This document shows, one piece after another, positions 1-8,246 of a stretch of DNA of 64,000 nucleotides; within the stretch, counting starts at the first letter, position 1, and the number at the start of each line of letters is the position of its first letter. The notes beneath the pieces were generated by a model. The model did not search any database, had not been told where the DNA came from, and saw nothing but the letters and a program-made list of their open reading frames with translations. The DNA is taken from positions 1 through 64,000 of the forward strand of contig NZ_JAJTTE010000028.1 of NCBI RefSeq assembly GCF_021343995.1, given 5' to 3'. The DNA comes from Pseudonocardia terrae. GTDB taxonomy: Bacteria; Actinomycetota; Actinomycetes; Mycobacteriales; Pseudonocardiaceae. The translations under genes and the position numbers were made by a program.

Positions 1-54
1 GCCGTCGGAGCCGTCGGAGCCGTCGGAGCCGTCGGAGCCGTCGGAGCCGTCGGA
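1..54. repeat. 9-bp tandem repeat at window edge
   Basis: Six perfect copies of GCCGTCGGA run from the first base of the window. The array is probably longer and cut by the edge. Its period is a multiple of three, so it could be the end of a gene lying outside the window, but no ORF context is visible here. It lies just beyond the 3' end of the ribokinase gene. Confidence 0.9.
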
Positions 55-87
55 GGGAGTCACAACGGCGCCGACGATAGACCCACG

Positions 88-1050
88 TCAGTCCCGCCGC
101 CGGGCCGATGCGGCCAGCTCGGCCTCGATCCGGGCGCCGCCCGGCATACCGCTCCGGGCGCCGCTCTCCGCGACCGACAGCGCGGCCGCCACCGCCGCCC
201 GCCGGACCGCCCGCACCACCGGATCCCCCGCCGCGAGGCCGGCCGCGAGGACGCCGTTGAACGTGTCGCCGGCGCCGGTGGTGTCCCGGACCTCCGCCAC
301 CGGATGGGCCGGGACGTGCTCGGTCCCGCCACCGGGGTCGACGACGAGCACCCCGTCGCCGCCGAGCGTCACCACGACCTCGGCGTTCGTCCGCCGGGCC
401 AGGGCGGCCGCCCGGTCCGCCTCGGTGGCGGGTCCGTCGCCCGCGGGCAGCAGGGCGGCCAGGTCCCGGATCTCGGTCGCGTTCGGGGTGAGCACCGGCC
501 CGTGCCGTAGCAGCCGGCCGAGCACCGGCAGCACCGGCGCGGAGTTGACGACACACGGGATCCCCTGTGCCGCAGCGCTTTCCACGGCGGCGGCGACGGC
601 CTCCTCCGGGATCTCCGTGCTGACAAGCACGCATCCGGCCCAGCCCGCGGCCCCGGCGACGGCCGACCGCACGGCCTCCGGGTCGACGGCCGCGTTCGCC
701 CCGCCGCCGACGGCGATCTGGTTCTCGCCGGCCTCGTCGACCACGATCAGCGCGACGCCGGTCGGCACGCCCTCGAGGACCGCGACCGCGCCGACGTCGA
801 TCCCCTCGGCCCGCAGCTCGGCCACGGCGCCGGACCCGACGTCGTCCGCGCCGACGGCCCCGACGTACCGGACCTCGGCGCCCGCCCGGGCAGCCGCGAC
901 CGCGGCGTTGGCACCCTTGCCCCCGCCGAACCGCTCCACCCCGGGCCCCACCACGGTCTCGCCGGGGCCGGGCAGCCGCGGGGCCCGCACCACCATGTCG
1001 ACGTTGACCGCGCCGACCACGACGACCCTCGGTGCGACGTGCTCGGTCAC
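88..1050 (-). CDS. rbsK: Ribokinase (PfkB family sugar kinase)
   Basis: This 320-residue cytoplasmic kinase is predicted to phosphorylate ribose or a similar pentose at O5 using ATP. The N-terminal glycine-rich PfkB signature FGGGKGANAA is at residues 41-50. The C-terminal signature DTTGAGD is at 256-262, and D262 is the expected catalytic base. Length fits the family (about 300-320). The start is a GTG that overlaps the TGA of the upstream SRPBCC gene (GTGA), which implies translational coupling and decides the start. It is the last gene of a leftward operon with a CoA ligase and an FAD enzyme, an odd partner for a sugar kinase, so the true substrate may be another sugar or nucleoside. The family call is firm; ribose as substrate is inferred. 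Confidence 0.88.
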   Translation of the reverse strand: MTEHVAPRVVVVGAVNVDMVVRAPRLPGPGETVVGPGVERFGGGKGANAAVAAARAGAEVRYVGAVGADDVGSGAVAELRAEGIDVGAVAVLEGVPTGVALIVVDEAGENQIAVGGGANAAVDPEAVRSAVAGAAGWAGCVLVSTEIPEEAVAAAVESAAAQGIPCVVNSAPVLPVLGRLLRHGPVLTPNATEIRDLAALLPAGDGPATEADRAAALARRTNAEVVVTLGGDGVLVVDPGGGTEHVPAHPVAEVRDTTGAGDTFNGVLAAGLAAGDPVVRAVRRAAVAAALSVAESGARSGMPGGARIEAELAASARRRD

Positions 1051-1451
1051 GGGCCGGACAGCAGCCGGGCGAGGGTCTCCAGGTCGGCCTGCACCGCCGC
1101 GACGTCCCGCTCCAGGTCCTCGTCGCTCATGTCGGGGCGGTGGCGGACGGTGAACACGAGGTCGCAGCCGTCCTCGTTGGGCAGCACCCGCAGCGGGTTG
1201 GAGACGACCTCGCCGCCCGGGAGCGCGACGTCGTGGTCGAGCACGCCGAACTCGTTGCGCGGCGCGAAGGTGATCTCGACCGTGCCCATCGGCGACTCGG
1301 TGACCCACCGCCCCTCGCGCAGCTCGACGCACGACGAGGCGAGGCCGGCCGCCCACCGGGGCAGGTTCGTGGGGTCGGCGACGAAGGCGTACACCTCGGC
1401 CGCCGGTGCCTCGATCCGGACGCCGAGGTGCCGGCTCGGGAGTGTGGACAC
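1047..1451 (-). CDS. SRPBCC family protein
   Basis: This protein of about 134 residues belongs to the START/polyketide-cyclase-like SRPBCC fold, which binds hydrophobic ligands in a deep cavity. The family hallmark IEAPAAEVYAFVADPTNLPRW lies near the N-terminus, and a long C-terminal amphipathic helix follows. The GTG start at 1451 is chosen because the alignment-like region begins just after it; an in-frame upstream extension to 1493 has no recognisable content. The stop overlaps the ribokinase start. No enzymatic residues can be assigned. It could bind an aromatic or lipid intermediate of the neighbouring CoA ligase and FAD enzyme, but that is only context inference. Confidence 0.8.
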   Translation of the reverse strand: MSTLPSRHLGVRIEAPAAEVYAFVADPTNLPRWAAGLASSCVELREGRWVTESPMGTVEITFAPRNEFGVLDHDVALPGGEVVSNPLRVLPNEDGCDLVFTVRHRPDMSDEDLERDVAAVQADLETLARLLSGP

Positions 1452-1523
1452 GGGCGCTCCTTCCGCTCGGGCCGCCACCCTCCCACGCCCCACCGACTCC
1501 GATCACGCCCACCGGCCGCTCCC

Positions 1524-3143
1524 CTACCCCACCCCCAGCTCCGCGGCCAGCTTCCGGGCCAGCGCGACCTTCTGGATCTTCGTGGCGGACATCGGCCAGT
1601 CGTCGACGAAGCGCAGGTGCCGCGGCACCTTGAACGCGGCGAGCGAGGCGCGGCAGTGCGCCAGCAGGTCGTCGGCGGAGGTCGTCGCACCCGGGCGCAG
1701 CTCCACGAACGCCGCGGGCACCTCGCTGAGCCGCCGGTCCGGCACGCCGACGACGGCGACCACCGCCACGTCGGGATGCCGCGCGAGCACGACCTCGACC
1801 TCCGTCGCGGCCACGTTCTCCCCGCCGACCTTGATCATCTCCTTGATCCGGCCGCGGTAGCTCACCCGCCCGTCGGCGTCGACGAAGCCCAGGTCCCCGG
1901 TGCGGAACCATCCGCCGGCCGCCGCGGTGCGGGCGGTCTTCCCCGGGTCGTTCCAGTAGCCGTCGAACAGCCCGGGGCCGCGCACGACGATCTCGCCCTG
2001 CGTCCCCGGCGGGAGGAGCTCGTCGTCGACGGGGTCCATCGCGGCCATCTCCATCCCGGGCAGCGGGCGGCCGTTGGTGCCGAGGCGGATGTCGTCGGGG
2101 TCGTCGGGCGCGGTGGTGGCGCCGATCCCGCCGACCTCGCTGCTGCCGTACGAGGTCAGCTGCACCGTCGAGGGCGCGAGGGCCTGCAGCCGGCGCAGCG
2201 TCTCGGGCGGCCCGACGTTGAGCATCAGCCGCACCCCCGCGAACACAGCGGCGAAGTCCGGCTGCGCGACGAGGGCCTCGATGATCGTCGGGAAGCAGGT
2301 GAACGCCACGGTCACGCGCTCGTCGCGGATCTGGGCCAGGGCGCGCGCCGGGTCGAACCGGCGGGTGGTCACGAAGGTGCCGCCGGCGTCGAGGATCGCG
2401 AGCAGCGGGTTGAGGAAGCTGAGGTGGAACAGCGGCAGGACGTCCCAGAGCACGTCCGCGGGGGTGCAGCGGAAGCGCGTGCGGCCCACCGCGACCCCCA
2501 CGCCGACGACGGCCTCGTGGCTGAGCGGGCAGCCGCTCGGGTGCGCCGTGGTCCCGGACGTGTAGACCATCAAGGCGGTCTGCCGGAGCGAGACCCGTTC
2601 GCGGAACGGCCCGATCCGGGCGGCCGTCGCGTCCGGGTCCGGGCCTTCGAGATCGAGCGGGACGAAACCCTCGACCGGCCCGATCGCGGCCGCGACCCGC
2701 AGAGCCGGGAGCCCGTCGAGGGCGAGCGCCGCCGGGTCGCCGTCCAGCCCCGTCGCCGCGCGGATGAGCTCCGGGTAGTCCGCGGGCGAGTCCGGGTGCC
2801 CCGTCACGACGACGGCCTCGATGCCGGCGTCGGCCAGCACGTGCCGGACCTCGGGGACGGCGAACCGCGTGTTGACCGGGACCGCCACCGCACCCAGCGC
2901 CGCGCACGCGAAGAGGATCTCGACGCCCTCGGCGGAGCAGTCCGCGGCCACCGCCACCCGGGCCCGGGGCCCGACGCCGAGGTCCAGCAGCTGTTCGGCG
3001 ATCCGCTCGGCGGCGGCGAGGACCTCGGACCAGGAGGTGCGGCCGTCGGGCGTGACGATGCCCGCCACCGGGTCGGCCGTGGCCGCCGTCCGCACGAGCA
3101 GGTCGGCGAGGGTGGGCAGCTCGCGCCAGGTCCGCTCCGCCAT
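1524..3143 (-). CDS. AMP-binding acyl/aryl-CoA ligase
   Basis: This 539-residue member of the ANL superfamily is predicted to activate a carboxylic acid through an acyl-AMP and transfer it to CoA. The ATP-binding loop is visible at about 195-205 as YTSGTTAHPSGC; the usual lysine of this loop (PKG) is replaced by S203. The A5-like YGSSE and A7-like WFRTGDLG motifs are present, as is the hinge RIKEMIKVGGENV. The C-terminal SATKIQK carries the expected catalytic lysine. The ATG overlaps the stop of the FAD oxidoreductase (TGATG), so the two are coupled. The neighbouring flavoenzyme resembles steroid/fumarate-type dehydrogenases, so a steroid- or alicyclic-acid substrate is plausible but unproven. 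Confidence 0.88.
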   Translation of the reverse strand: MAERTWRELPTLADLLVRTAATADPVAGIVTPDGRTSWSEVLAAAERIAEQLLDLGVGPRARVAVAADCSAEGVEILFACAALGAVAVPVNTRFAVPEVRHVLADAGIEAVVVTGHPDSPADYPELIRAATGLDGDPAALALDGLPALRVAAAIGPVEGFVPLDLEGPDPDATAARIGPFRERVSLRQTALMVYTSGTTAHPSGCPLSHEAVVGVGVAVGRTRFRCTPADVLWDVLPLFHLSFLNPLLAILDAGGTFVTTRRFDPARALAQIRDERVTVAFTCFPTIIEALVAQPDFAAVFAGVRLMLNVGPPETLRRLQALAPSTVQLTSYGSSEVGGIGATTAPDDPDDIRLGTNGRPLPGMEMAAMDPVDDELLPPGTQGEIVVRGPGLFDGYWNDPGKTARTAAAGGWFRTGDLGFVDADGRVSYRGRIKEMIKVGGENVAATEVEVVLARHPDVAVVAVVGVPDRRLSEVPAAFVELRPGATTSADDLLAHCRASLAAFKVPRHLRFVDDWPMSATKIQKVALARKLAAELGVG

Positions 3144-4753
3144 CACGCCGCCCCGGCGGACGCGGGTACGCGGGCGCCGGCGTGCCGGCCGGCCCGGTAC
3201 CCGAAGACCATGCCCGGGCCGAGCGTGCCGCCTGCGCCGCCGTAGACCATGCCGGTCACCCCGGCCATCGCGTTGCCGGCGGCGTAGAGCCCCGGGATCG
3301 ACGTGCCGCCGAGGTCGAGGACCCGGCCGTCGACGTCCGTGCGAGGACCGCCCTTGGTGCCCAGCGCCCCGCTGTGGATCTCGACGGCGTGGAACGGGCC
3401 CTCGGTGAGCGGACCGAGCGTGGCGCCGGGGCCCGGGTAGTGGTGCTGGTCGCCGTTCCAGCCGTCGTAGGCGCCGGCACCGCGACCGAAGTCCGGGTCC
3501 GCGCCCTCGGCGACGTGCGCGTTGAACCGGGCCACGGTCGCGGCCAGCGCCGGCGGCGGCACACCGATCCGGCGGGCGAGCTCGTCGAGCGTGGGCGCGC
3601 TCGTCATCCACGCCGGGGGCTCGGCGCCGGGCGGCAGCGACAGGAACCCGTAGCGCCGCAGGTACTCCGCGTCGAAGACCAGCCAGCAGGGCAGGTTGGC
3701 GTAGGTGAAGGTCGTCGGGTCGAACTGGTGGAAGGCGCCGCCGAGGGCGTTGTAGTTCGCGGCCTCGTCGGTGAACCGCCGGCCCGTGCGGTTGACCATG
3801 ATCGACCGCGGCAGCGACCGCTCGCGCAGGATCAGCTGGGCTCGCTGCCGGCCGAACGCCTCGTCGCCCGGGATCTCGACGGTCGGGACCCACCAGGCCT
3901 CGCGCATCGTGCCGAGCTGCGCGCCGGCGGCCATGGCGAGGCGCAGGCCGTCGCCGGTGTTGGTCGGGACCGACGCCGGGCTGGTCATCGGGCCGCGCAG
4001 GAAGGCGCGCACCAGCTCCGGGTCCCACTCGAACCCGCCGGTCGCCAGCACCACGCCCCGCCGCGCCCGGATCTCCGTGCCGTCGGCGAACCGGACGCCC
4101 TCCACGCCGTCGCCGAGGATCAGCGAGGTCGCGCGCAGGCCGGTCCGCGGCGCGATCCCGCGGTCCAGCAGCGCCTTGAGCAGCCCACCGACCAGCGCGT
4201 GCCCGCAGCCGCGCAGGTCCCGCTCGCGGCGCTGGTCGCGGCTCGGCGGACCGGGCCGCCCGCCACCCATGAAGGTCTCGGTGAGCATCAGCCGCGGCAA
4301 CCGCTCGGGCATGACGACCCGGTCCGCCCACTCCCCCAGCTCGCGGAACGAGAACAGGTCGGGGTCGAGCGAGCGGCCGCCGCCGGGCTTCCCGCCGGGA
4401 TGCTCCGGGTGGTAGTCCGGCAGCCCGGGGACCACGTGGTAGCGCACCGGCGTGGCCGCCTCGATCCACCGCACGAACTCGGGTCCGGTGTCGACGAACG
4501 CCTCGGCGAGCGCGGGCTCGATCAGCCCGTGCGACAACGAGTCCAGGTAGGCCAGGGCGTCCGCGCGGCCGTCGGGCGTCGGCTGGTGGGGGTTGGCGGG
4601 GATCCAGGTGGTGCCGCCGGAGAGGGCGGTGGTCCCGCCGACCCGCTCCCCCTTCTCGACGACGGCGACCCCGGCGCCCGCATCGGCCGCGGCGACCGCC
4701 GCGACCAGGCCGGCCCCACCGGTCCCGAGGACCACGACGTCCACGGTCTCCAT
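3143..4753 (-). CDS. FAD-dependent oxidoreductase, 3-ketosteroid dehydrogenase/fumarate reductase type
   Basis: This flavoprotein of about 536 residues has an N-terminal Rossmann motif GTGGAG at residues 10-15, followed by the VVEKGERVGGTTALSGG segment characteristic of the FAD_binding_2 family. The C-terminal GMVYGGAGGTLGPGMVFGYRAG closes the FAD site, as in 3-ketosteroid-delta1-dehydrogenases and related flavin dehydrogenases. ATG 4753 is preferred over GTG 4759 because a GGGAGGG ribosome site lies 5 nt upstream of the ATG and would abut the GTG. It is the first gene of the leftward operon and faces the TetR gene across a short intergenic region with a palindrome. The superfamily is clear; the substrate is unknown. 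Confidence 0.85.
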   Translation of the reverse strand: METVDVVVLGTGGAGLVAAVAAADAGAGVAVVEKGERVGGTTALSGGTTWIPANPHQPTPDGRADALAYLDSLSHGLIEPALAEAFVDTGPEFVRWIEAATPVRYHVVPGLPDYHPEHPGGKPGGGRSLDPDLFSFRELGEWADRVVMPERLPRLMLTETFMGGGRPGPPSRDQRRERDLRGCGHALVGGLLKALLDRGIAPRTGLRATSLILGDGVEGVRFADGTEIRARRGVVLATGGFEWDPELVRAFLRGPMTSPASVPTNTGDGLRLAMAAGAQLGTMREAWWVPTVEIPGDEAFGRQRAQLILRERSLPRSIMVNRTGRRFTDEAANYNALGGAFHQFDPTTFTYANLPCWLVFDAEYLRRYGFLSLPPGAEPPAWMTSAPTLDELARRIGVPPPALAATVARFNAHVAEGADPDFGRGAGAYDGWNGDQHHYPGPGATLGPLTEGPFHAVEIHSGALGTKGGPRTDVDGRVLDLGGTSIPGLYAAGNAMAGVTGMVYGGAGGTLGPGMVFGYRAGRHAGARVPASAGAA

Positions 4754-4812
4754 GCACACCCTCCCTGCCCGCAGTGATCACTGCCAAACGTCCGGTAGAT
4801 GGCTCGGTTTTG

Positions 4813-4828
4813 TATAACGCGTGTTGTA
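4813..4828. promoter_or_regulatory. Candidate TetR operator between divergent genes
   Basis: The 16-mer TATAACGCGTGTTGTA is an imperfect inverted repeat (6 of 8 base pairs symmetric). It starts with a -10-like TATAAC for the rightward TetR gene, whose ATG is only 12 nt beyond the palindrome and has no clear Shine-Dalgarno. The position between TetR and its divergent operon is typical of autoregulation. No footprint-type proof is possible from sequence. Confidence 0.5.
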
Positions 4829-4839
4829 AGCTCCGTCAA

Positions 4840-5475
4840 ATGCCCCGTCGCATCGACGCCGACGCCCGGCGCCGCGAGATCGCCGCGCTGGCCGCCGCCC
4901 TCGTCGCCCGCCGGGGCACGGACGGCCTGTCCCTGCGCGCCCTGGCCGCGGCGGCGGGAGCCAGCACCACGGTGATCACGCACTACTTCGCGGACAAGAA
5001 GGAGCTGCTGCAGAGCGCGTACCACGCCGCCGTCGACCAGGCCCGCGACCGGGTACGCGAGGCACCGGGCGAGGACGACCCGCGCCGGCTCGTCGCGCTG
5101 TGCGAGGCCGTGCTCCCGCTCGACGCGCCCCGGGCCGAGAACTGGCGCACCTGGCTGGCCTTCTTCGGCATCGCCGTCGGGGAGGCAGACCTGGGTGCCG
5201 TGCAGCGGCGGCGGGTGACGGGGCACCGCGACCTGATCGCCGACGCCGTCCGGGCCGGGCAGCGGCTGGGGACCGTCGACCCGGCGCGGGACCCGGACGA
5301 GGAGGCCCGCACCCTGCTGGCACTCACCCACGGGGTCGCGGTGGAGGCGGCGTTCGACCCGGAGGACTGGCCGCCCGCCCGGCAGCGCGCGCTGATCACC
5401 AGGCACGTCGCGGCACTGGCGACGCCACCGTCCGGTGAGGACTCACCGGCTGCGCCGGCGGGCGATCCGCTCTAG
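4840..5475 (+). CDS. TetR/AcrR family transcriptional regulator
   Basis: This repressor of about 211 residues has an N-terminal helix-turn-helix; SLRALAAAAGASTTVITHYFADKKELL is the recognition region. The C-terminal half (ENWRTWLAFFGIAVGEADLGAVQRRR) resembles the BetI-type TetR_C domain. The start at ATG 4840 is chosen because MPRRIDADARRREI is a usual TetR N-terminus; an upstream in-frame start at 4774 would overlap the promoter. It is divergent from the FAD oxidoreductase / CoA ligase operon and probably represses it until a pathway metabolite binds. The HIT protein gene follows after 9 bp and may be cotranscribed. Confidence 0.9.
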   Translation: MPRRIDADARRREIAALAAALVARRGTDGLSLRALAAAAGASTTVITHYFADKKELLQSAYHAAVDQARDRVREAPGEDDPRRLVALCEAVLPLDAPRAENWRTWLAFFGIAVGEADLGAVQRRRVTGHRDLIADAVRAGQRLGTVDPARDPDEEARTLLALTHGVAVEAAFDPEDWPPARQRALITRHVAALATPPSGEDSPAAPAGDPL

Positions 5476-5484
5476 CGTCGGACC

Positions 5485-5967
5485 ATGAGCGACAGCGCTG
5501 ACCCGTCGTCCGACACCCGGCTCGAGGCCCTCCGGCGCGGCGAGAAGCTCCCGAACCTGATCGCCGAGACGGCGTCGGGCTTCGCGGTGTTCGGCGACCA
5601 CCAGAAGCTCCCCGGGTACTGCCTGCTGATCCACCGGGCCGAGGTCGAGCACCTCGACGACCTCGACGAGCCCGAACGGATCCGGTTCCTCTACGAGCTG
5701 TCGCTGCTCGGCCAGGCCGTCCGCACCGCGCTGCGTACGGACGGGCAGTTCCGCCGGATCAACTACGAGGTCCTCGGCAACACGTGGCCGCACCTGCACG
5801 GACACGTCCACGCGCGGTACGAGTGGGAACCCGACGAGTACAGGTTCCTGCCCGTCTGGCGCTACCCCGACCTGCGCGCCGCCGAGCACGCCGCCGGAAC
5901 CCGGCACGAGGAGCTGAAGGAACGGATCGCCCTCGAGCTGCGCGGCCTGCTCACGGGCGGTCTGTAG
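5485..5967 (+). CDS. HIT family protein
   Basis: This 160-residue histidine-triad protein is predicted to act as a nucleotide hydrolase or transferase. The triad HLHGHVH spans residues 103-109 (H103, H105, H107, H109). Upstream segments LPGYCLLIHRAEVEHLDDL and the INYEVLGN strand match the HIT fold core. The start ATG lies 9 bp after the TetR stop without a strong ribosome site, so cotranscription with TetR is likely. The HIT family covers Ap4A hydrolases, adenylylsulfatases and AMP-lysine hydrolases; the sequence does not decide between them. Confidence 0.85.
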   Translation: MSDSADPSSDTRLEALRRGEKLPNLIAETASGFAVFGDHQKLPGYCLLIHRAEVEHLDDLDEPERIRFLYELSLLGQAVRTALRTDGQFRRINYEVLGNTWPHLHGHVHARYEWEPDEYRFLPVWRYPDLRAAEHAAGTRHEELKERIALELRGLLTGGL

Positions 5968-6022
5968 CCCGTCGGGGCGGGGGGCCAAGATGGCGGGCGT
6001 CGCCCTGCCGAAGGAGATCACC

Positions 6023-8134
6023 GTGCGCCGGTTCGCCGCGCTCGCCGCCCTGCTCGTCCTGCCCTTGCTGTTGCTGCCCGGCACCGCCGCCGCGGACCCG
6101 CCCTTCCGTGCGCCGGACCGCGTCACCGACCGGGCCGGGGTGCTCGACGCCGCCGACCGCGCCCGGGTCACCGAGGCGGTCGACCGGCTGCACGCCGACC
6201 GCGGCTACGACCTGTTCGTCGTCTACGTGAGGTCCTTCGACGGCCGGGACGGGCAGCAGTGGGCCGACGCCACCGCGGTCGCCTCCCAGCTCGGGCGCGA
6301 CCAGGTGCTGCTCGCCGTGGCGACGGACGACCGGGTCTACGGGATGTCCGTGGACGACAACTTCCCCGAGTCCGACGCGTCGATCCTGCAGATCCGGCGC
6401 AACGCCGTCGAGCCGGCACTCGCGCGGTCCGACTGGGCCGGTGCCGCGGTCGGCCTGGCCGACGGGTTGCGTGACACCAGCAGTGGCGTCTCGATCCCGC
6501 TGCTGGTCGGCGGCGGAGTGGTCGTCGTGGGCGGGGCGGCGTGGCTGGTGAGCCGGCGGCGCCGTCCGAAGCCGGAGGTCACGCCGCCCGCCCCGGTCCC
6601 GGCCGGCCCGCCCGACCCCGCGCCGGGCGAGTCCACCGAGGACCTCGCCTACCGCTCCAGCCAGGCGCTCCTCCAGGTCGACGATGCCGTCGGGACCTCG
6701 GAGCGGGAGCTCTCGGCCGCCCGCACCCACTTCGGCGAGAACGCGGTCGCCGGGTTCGCCGCGGCACTCGAGGCCTCGCGCGCCGACATGCTCGCCGCCT
6801 TCGAGATCCGCCAGCGGCTCGACGACGACGTCCCCGAGACCGAGCCCGAGCGGCGCGCGATGCACGCCGAGATCATCCGGCTCGCGACGCAGGCGGACGA
6901 CCGGCTCGACGCCCAGGTCGAGGGCTTCGACCGGCTCCGCGCCCTCGAGGCCGACGCCCAGGGCTACGTCGACGGGATCGCCGCCCGACTGTTCGGGCTC
7001 ACCGCCCGGCTGCCGGAGGTCGAGCGGCAGTGGGCCGAGCTCGGCCGGCGGTGGGCGCCCACGGCGCTCGAGCCGGTCGCCGAGAACCTGCCGCAGGCCC
7101 GCGCGCTGCTCGCCGACGCGCAGAAGGAGATCGACGAGGCGCGAGCCCGGCTGGGTGCGTCGCAGCCCGCTCTCGCGGTGGTCGACGGGCGGGCGGCGGA
7201 GGACGCGGAGACCCAGGCCGAGACCCTCCTCGACGGGATCGCCCGGCGCGGCACGGAGCTGACCGAGGCGTCGGGGCGGGTGCCGGCCGCGCGGGCGGAG
7301 GTCGAGCAGGACCTCGCCGAGGCCGCAGCACTGCCCGGGGTCGACCCGGGGGTGACGGCCCGGGCGCGGGCGGCGATCGAGGCCGCGACGGAAGCGGCGC
7401 GGGGCGCCGGCGCCGGATCCGTCGGCGGCGGCGCGGCGACGGGCGGGGCGGCGACGGGCGGCGCGGCGACGGGCGGCGCGGCGACGGGCGGCGCGGCGAC
7501 GGGCGGGGCGGCGACGGGCGGGGCGGCCGGAGGCGGCGCGGCGACGTCGGGCGTGGGTCTTCCCGACCCGATCGCGGCGTTGCGGCTGCTCGACGAGGCG
7601 GCCGCGGCGCTGGACACGGCGATCGCCGGCGCCCGGGAGACCGCGGAGCGCACGCGCCGCGCGACCGCCGCCCTGGAGCAGGCGTTGGTGACGGCCCGGT
7701 CGGCCGTGGCGGCGGCGTCGGACTTCGTGTCCACCCGGCGCGGCGCGGTGGGCGCTCCGGCGCGCACCCGGCTCGCGGAGGCGCAGCGGCACCTCGCCGT
7801 GGCGACCGCCGGCGGCGACCCCGCGGCCGCCCTGCGGGAGGCGCAGCAGGCGGAGGCGCTGGCCCAGGAGGCCCTACGGCTCGCGCAGTCGGACGTGTCG
7901 CGCTGGTCGGGGCCCTCCGGGGGCGGCAGCGGTTTCGGTGGCGAGCTCGGCGCGCTCGTGCTCGGCGGGATCCTCTCCGAGGCGATGCGCGGCGGCGGCT
8001 ATCGCGGCGGCGGCATCGGGGGCGGTTCCAGGGGCGGCGGGAGCTTCGGCGGCGGGCGCTCGGGCGGCCGCGTGCCCGGCAGCTTCGGCGGCTCCTCCAG
8101 CCGCGGCAGGCGAGGCGGCGGCGGCCGCTTCTGA
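6023..8134 (+). CDS. Secreted/membrane TPM-domain protein with coiled coils and Gly-rich tail
   Basis: This 703-residue protein starts at GTG 6023, placed by a perfect AAGGAG site 6 nt upstream. A signal peptide (residues 1-24, ending GTAAA) leads into a TPM domain at about 30-155, a fold found in Psb32/TLP18.3 and MOLO-1. A transmembrane helix is at 157-176 with a basic stop (RRRR). The remaining 500 residues are Ala/Glu/Arg-rich coiled-coil, broken by a low-complexity GGAAT repeat and ending in a Gly/Ser/Arg tail. The architecture suggests an extracytoplasmic TPM domain tethered to a long cytoplasmic coiled coil. TPM proteins are linked to phosphatase activity or protein-complex repair, but no specific role can be assigned here. 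Confidence 0.8.
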   Translation: MRRFAALAALLVLPLLLLPGTAAADPPFRAPDRVTDRAGVLDAADRARVTEAVDRLHADRGYDLFVVYVRSFDGRDGQQWADATAVASQLGRDQVLLAVATDDRVYGMSVDDNFPESDASILQIRRNAVEPALARSDWAGAAVGLADGLRDTSSGVSIPLLVGGGVVVVGGAAWLVSRRRRPKPEVTPPAPVPAGPPDPAPGESTEDLAYRSSQALLQVDDAVGTSERELSAARTHFGENAVAGFAAALEASRADMLAAFEIRQRLDDDVPETEPERRAMHAEIIRLATQADDRLDAQVEGFDRLRALEADAQGYVDGIAARLFGLTARLPEVERQWAELGRRWAPTALEPVAENLPQARALLADAQKEIDEARARLGASQPALAVVDGRAAEDAETQAETLLDGIARRGTELTEASGRVPAARAEVEQDLAEAAALPGVDPGVTARARAAIEAATEAARGAGAGSVGGGAATGGAATGGAATGGAATGGAATGGAATGGAAGGGAATSGVGLPDPIAALRLLDEAAAALDTAIAGARETAERTRRATAALEQALVTARSAVAAASDFVSTRRGAVGAPARTRLAEAQRHLAVATAGGDPAAALREAQQAEALAQEALRLAQSDVSRWSGPSGGGSGFGGELGALVLGGILSEAMRGGGYRGGGIGGGSRGGGSFGGGRSGGRVPGSFGGSSSRGRRGGGGRF
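7426..7545 (+). repeat. 15-bp coding minisatellite (GGAAT repeat)
   Basis: About seven near-identical copies of a 15-bp unit (GGCGCGGCGACGGGC, with a C/G variant at position 4) encode Gly-Gly-Ala-Ala-Thr repeats in the coiled-coil part of the TPM-domain protein. The period keeps the reading frame, so copy number can change without breaking the protein. It acts as a flexible linker between helical segments. Confidence 0.9.
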
Positions 8135-8152
8135 CGCAGCGCGCATTGCGTC
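8133..8152. terminator. Stem-loop at the stop of the TPM gene
   Basis: GACGCA and TGCGTC form a 6-bp stem around an 8-nt loop. The stem begins inside the TGA stop codon. There is no T tract, as is usual in high-GC actinobacteria, so the terminator role is tentative. Confidence 0.35.
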
Positions 8153-8166
8153 CAATTCCGACTTCT

Positions 8167-8194
8167 GGGCGCGTTATGGAACCATAACGCGCCC
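8167..8194. terminator. Perfect 13-bp stem-loop between convergent genes
   Basis: GGGCGCGTTATGG (8167-8179) and CCATAACGCGCCC (8182-8194) are exact inverted copies separated by AA. The hairpin lies between the convergent TPM and GntR genes and could stop transcription from both sides. A related copy follows at 8210-8233, which suggests a dispersed palindromic repeat as much as a simple terminator. Confidence 0.6.
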
Positions 8195-8209
8195 AACGCC
8201 CACCTCTGA

Positions 8210-8233
8210 GCGCGTTATGGAGCCGTAGTGCGC
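8210..8233. repeat. Second, diverged copy of the palindrome
   Basis: GCGCGTTATGG-AG-CCGTAGTGCGC repeats the preceding hairpin. Together with 4 upstream bases it matches the first copy (8164-8183 versus 8205-8224) at 18 of 20 positions. The three changed pairs remain G:U-compatible in RNA, so pairing is preserved. It lies just downstream of the GntR stop codon. Confidence 0.6.
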
Positions 8234-8246
8234 AGGCGGGGGCGGC

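Noticed and set aside
1-54. Possible CRISPR-like array
   Set aside because: Units are 9 bp with no spacers; a simple tandem repeat.
1032-3245. 737-residue rightward ORF
   Set aside because: It is antisense to the CoA ligase, Arg/Gly/Asp-rich with no conserved blocks; a typical high-GC shadow frame.
3143-4759. GTG 4759 start for the FAD oxidoreductase
   Set aside because: The ribosome site would touch the start codon; ATG 4753 has proper spacing.
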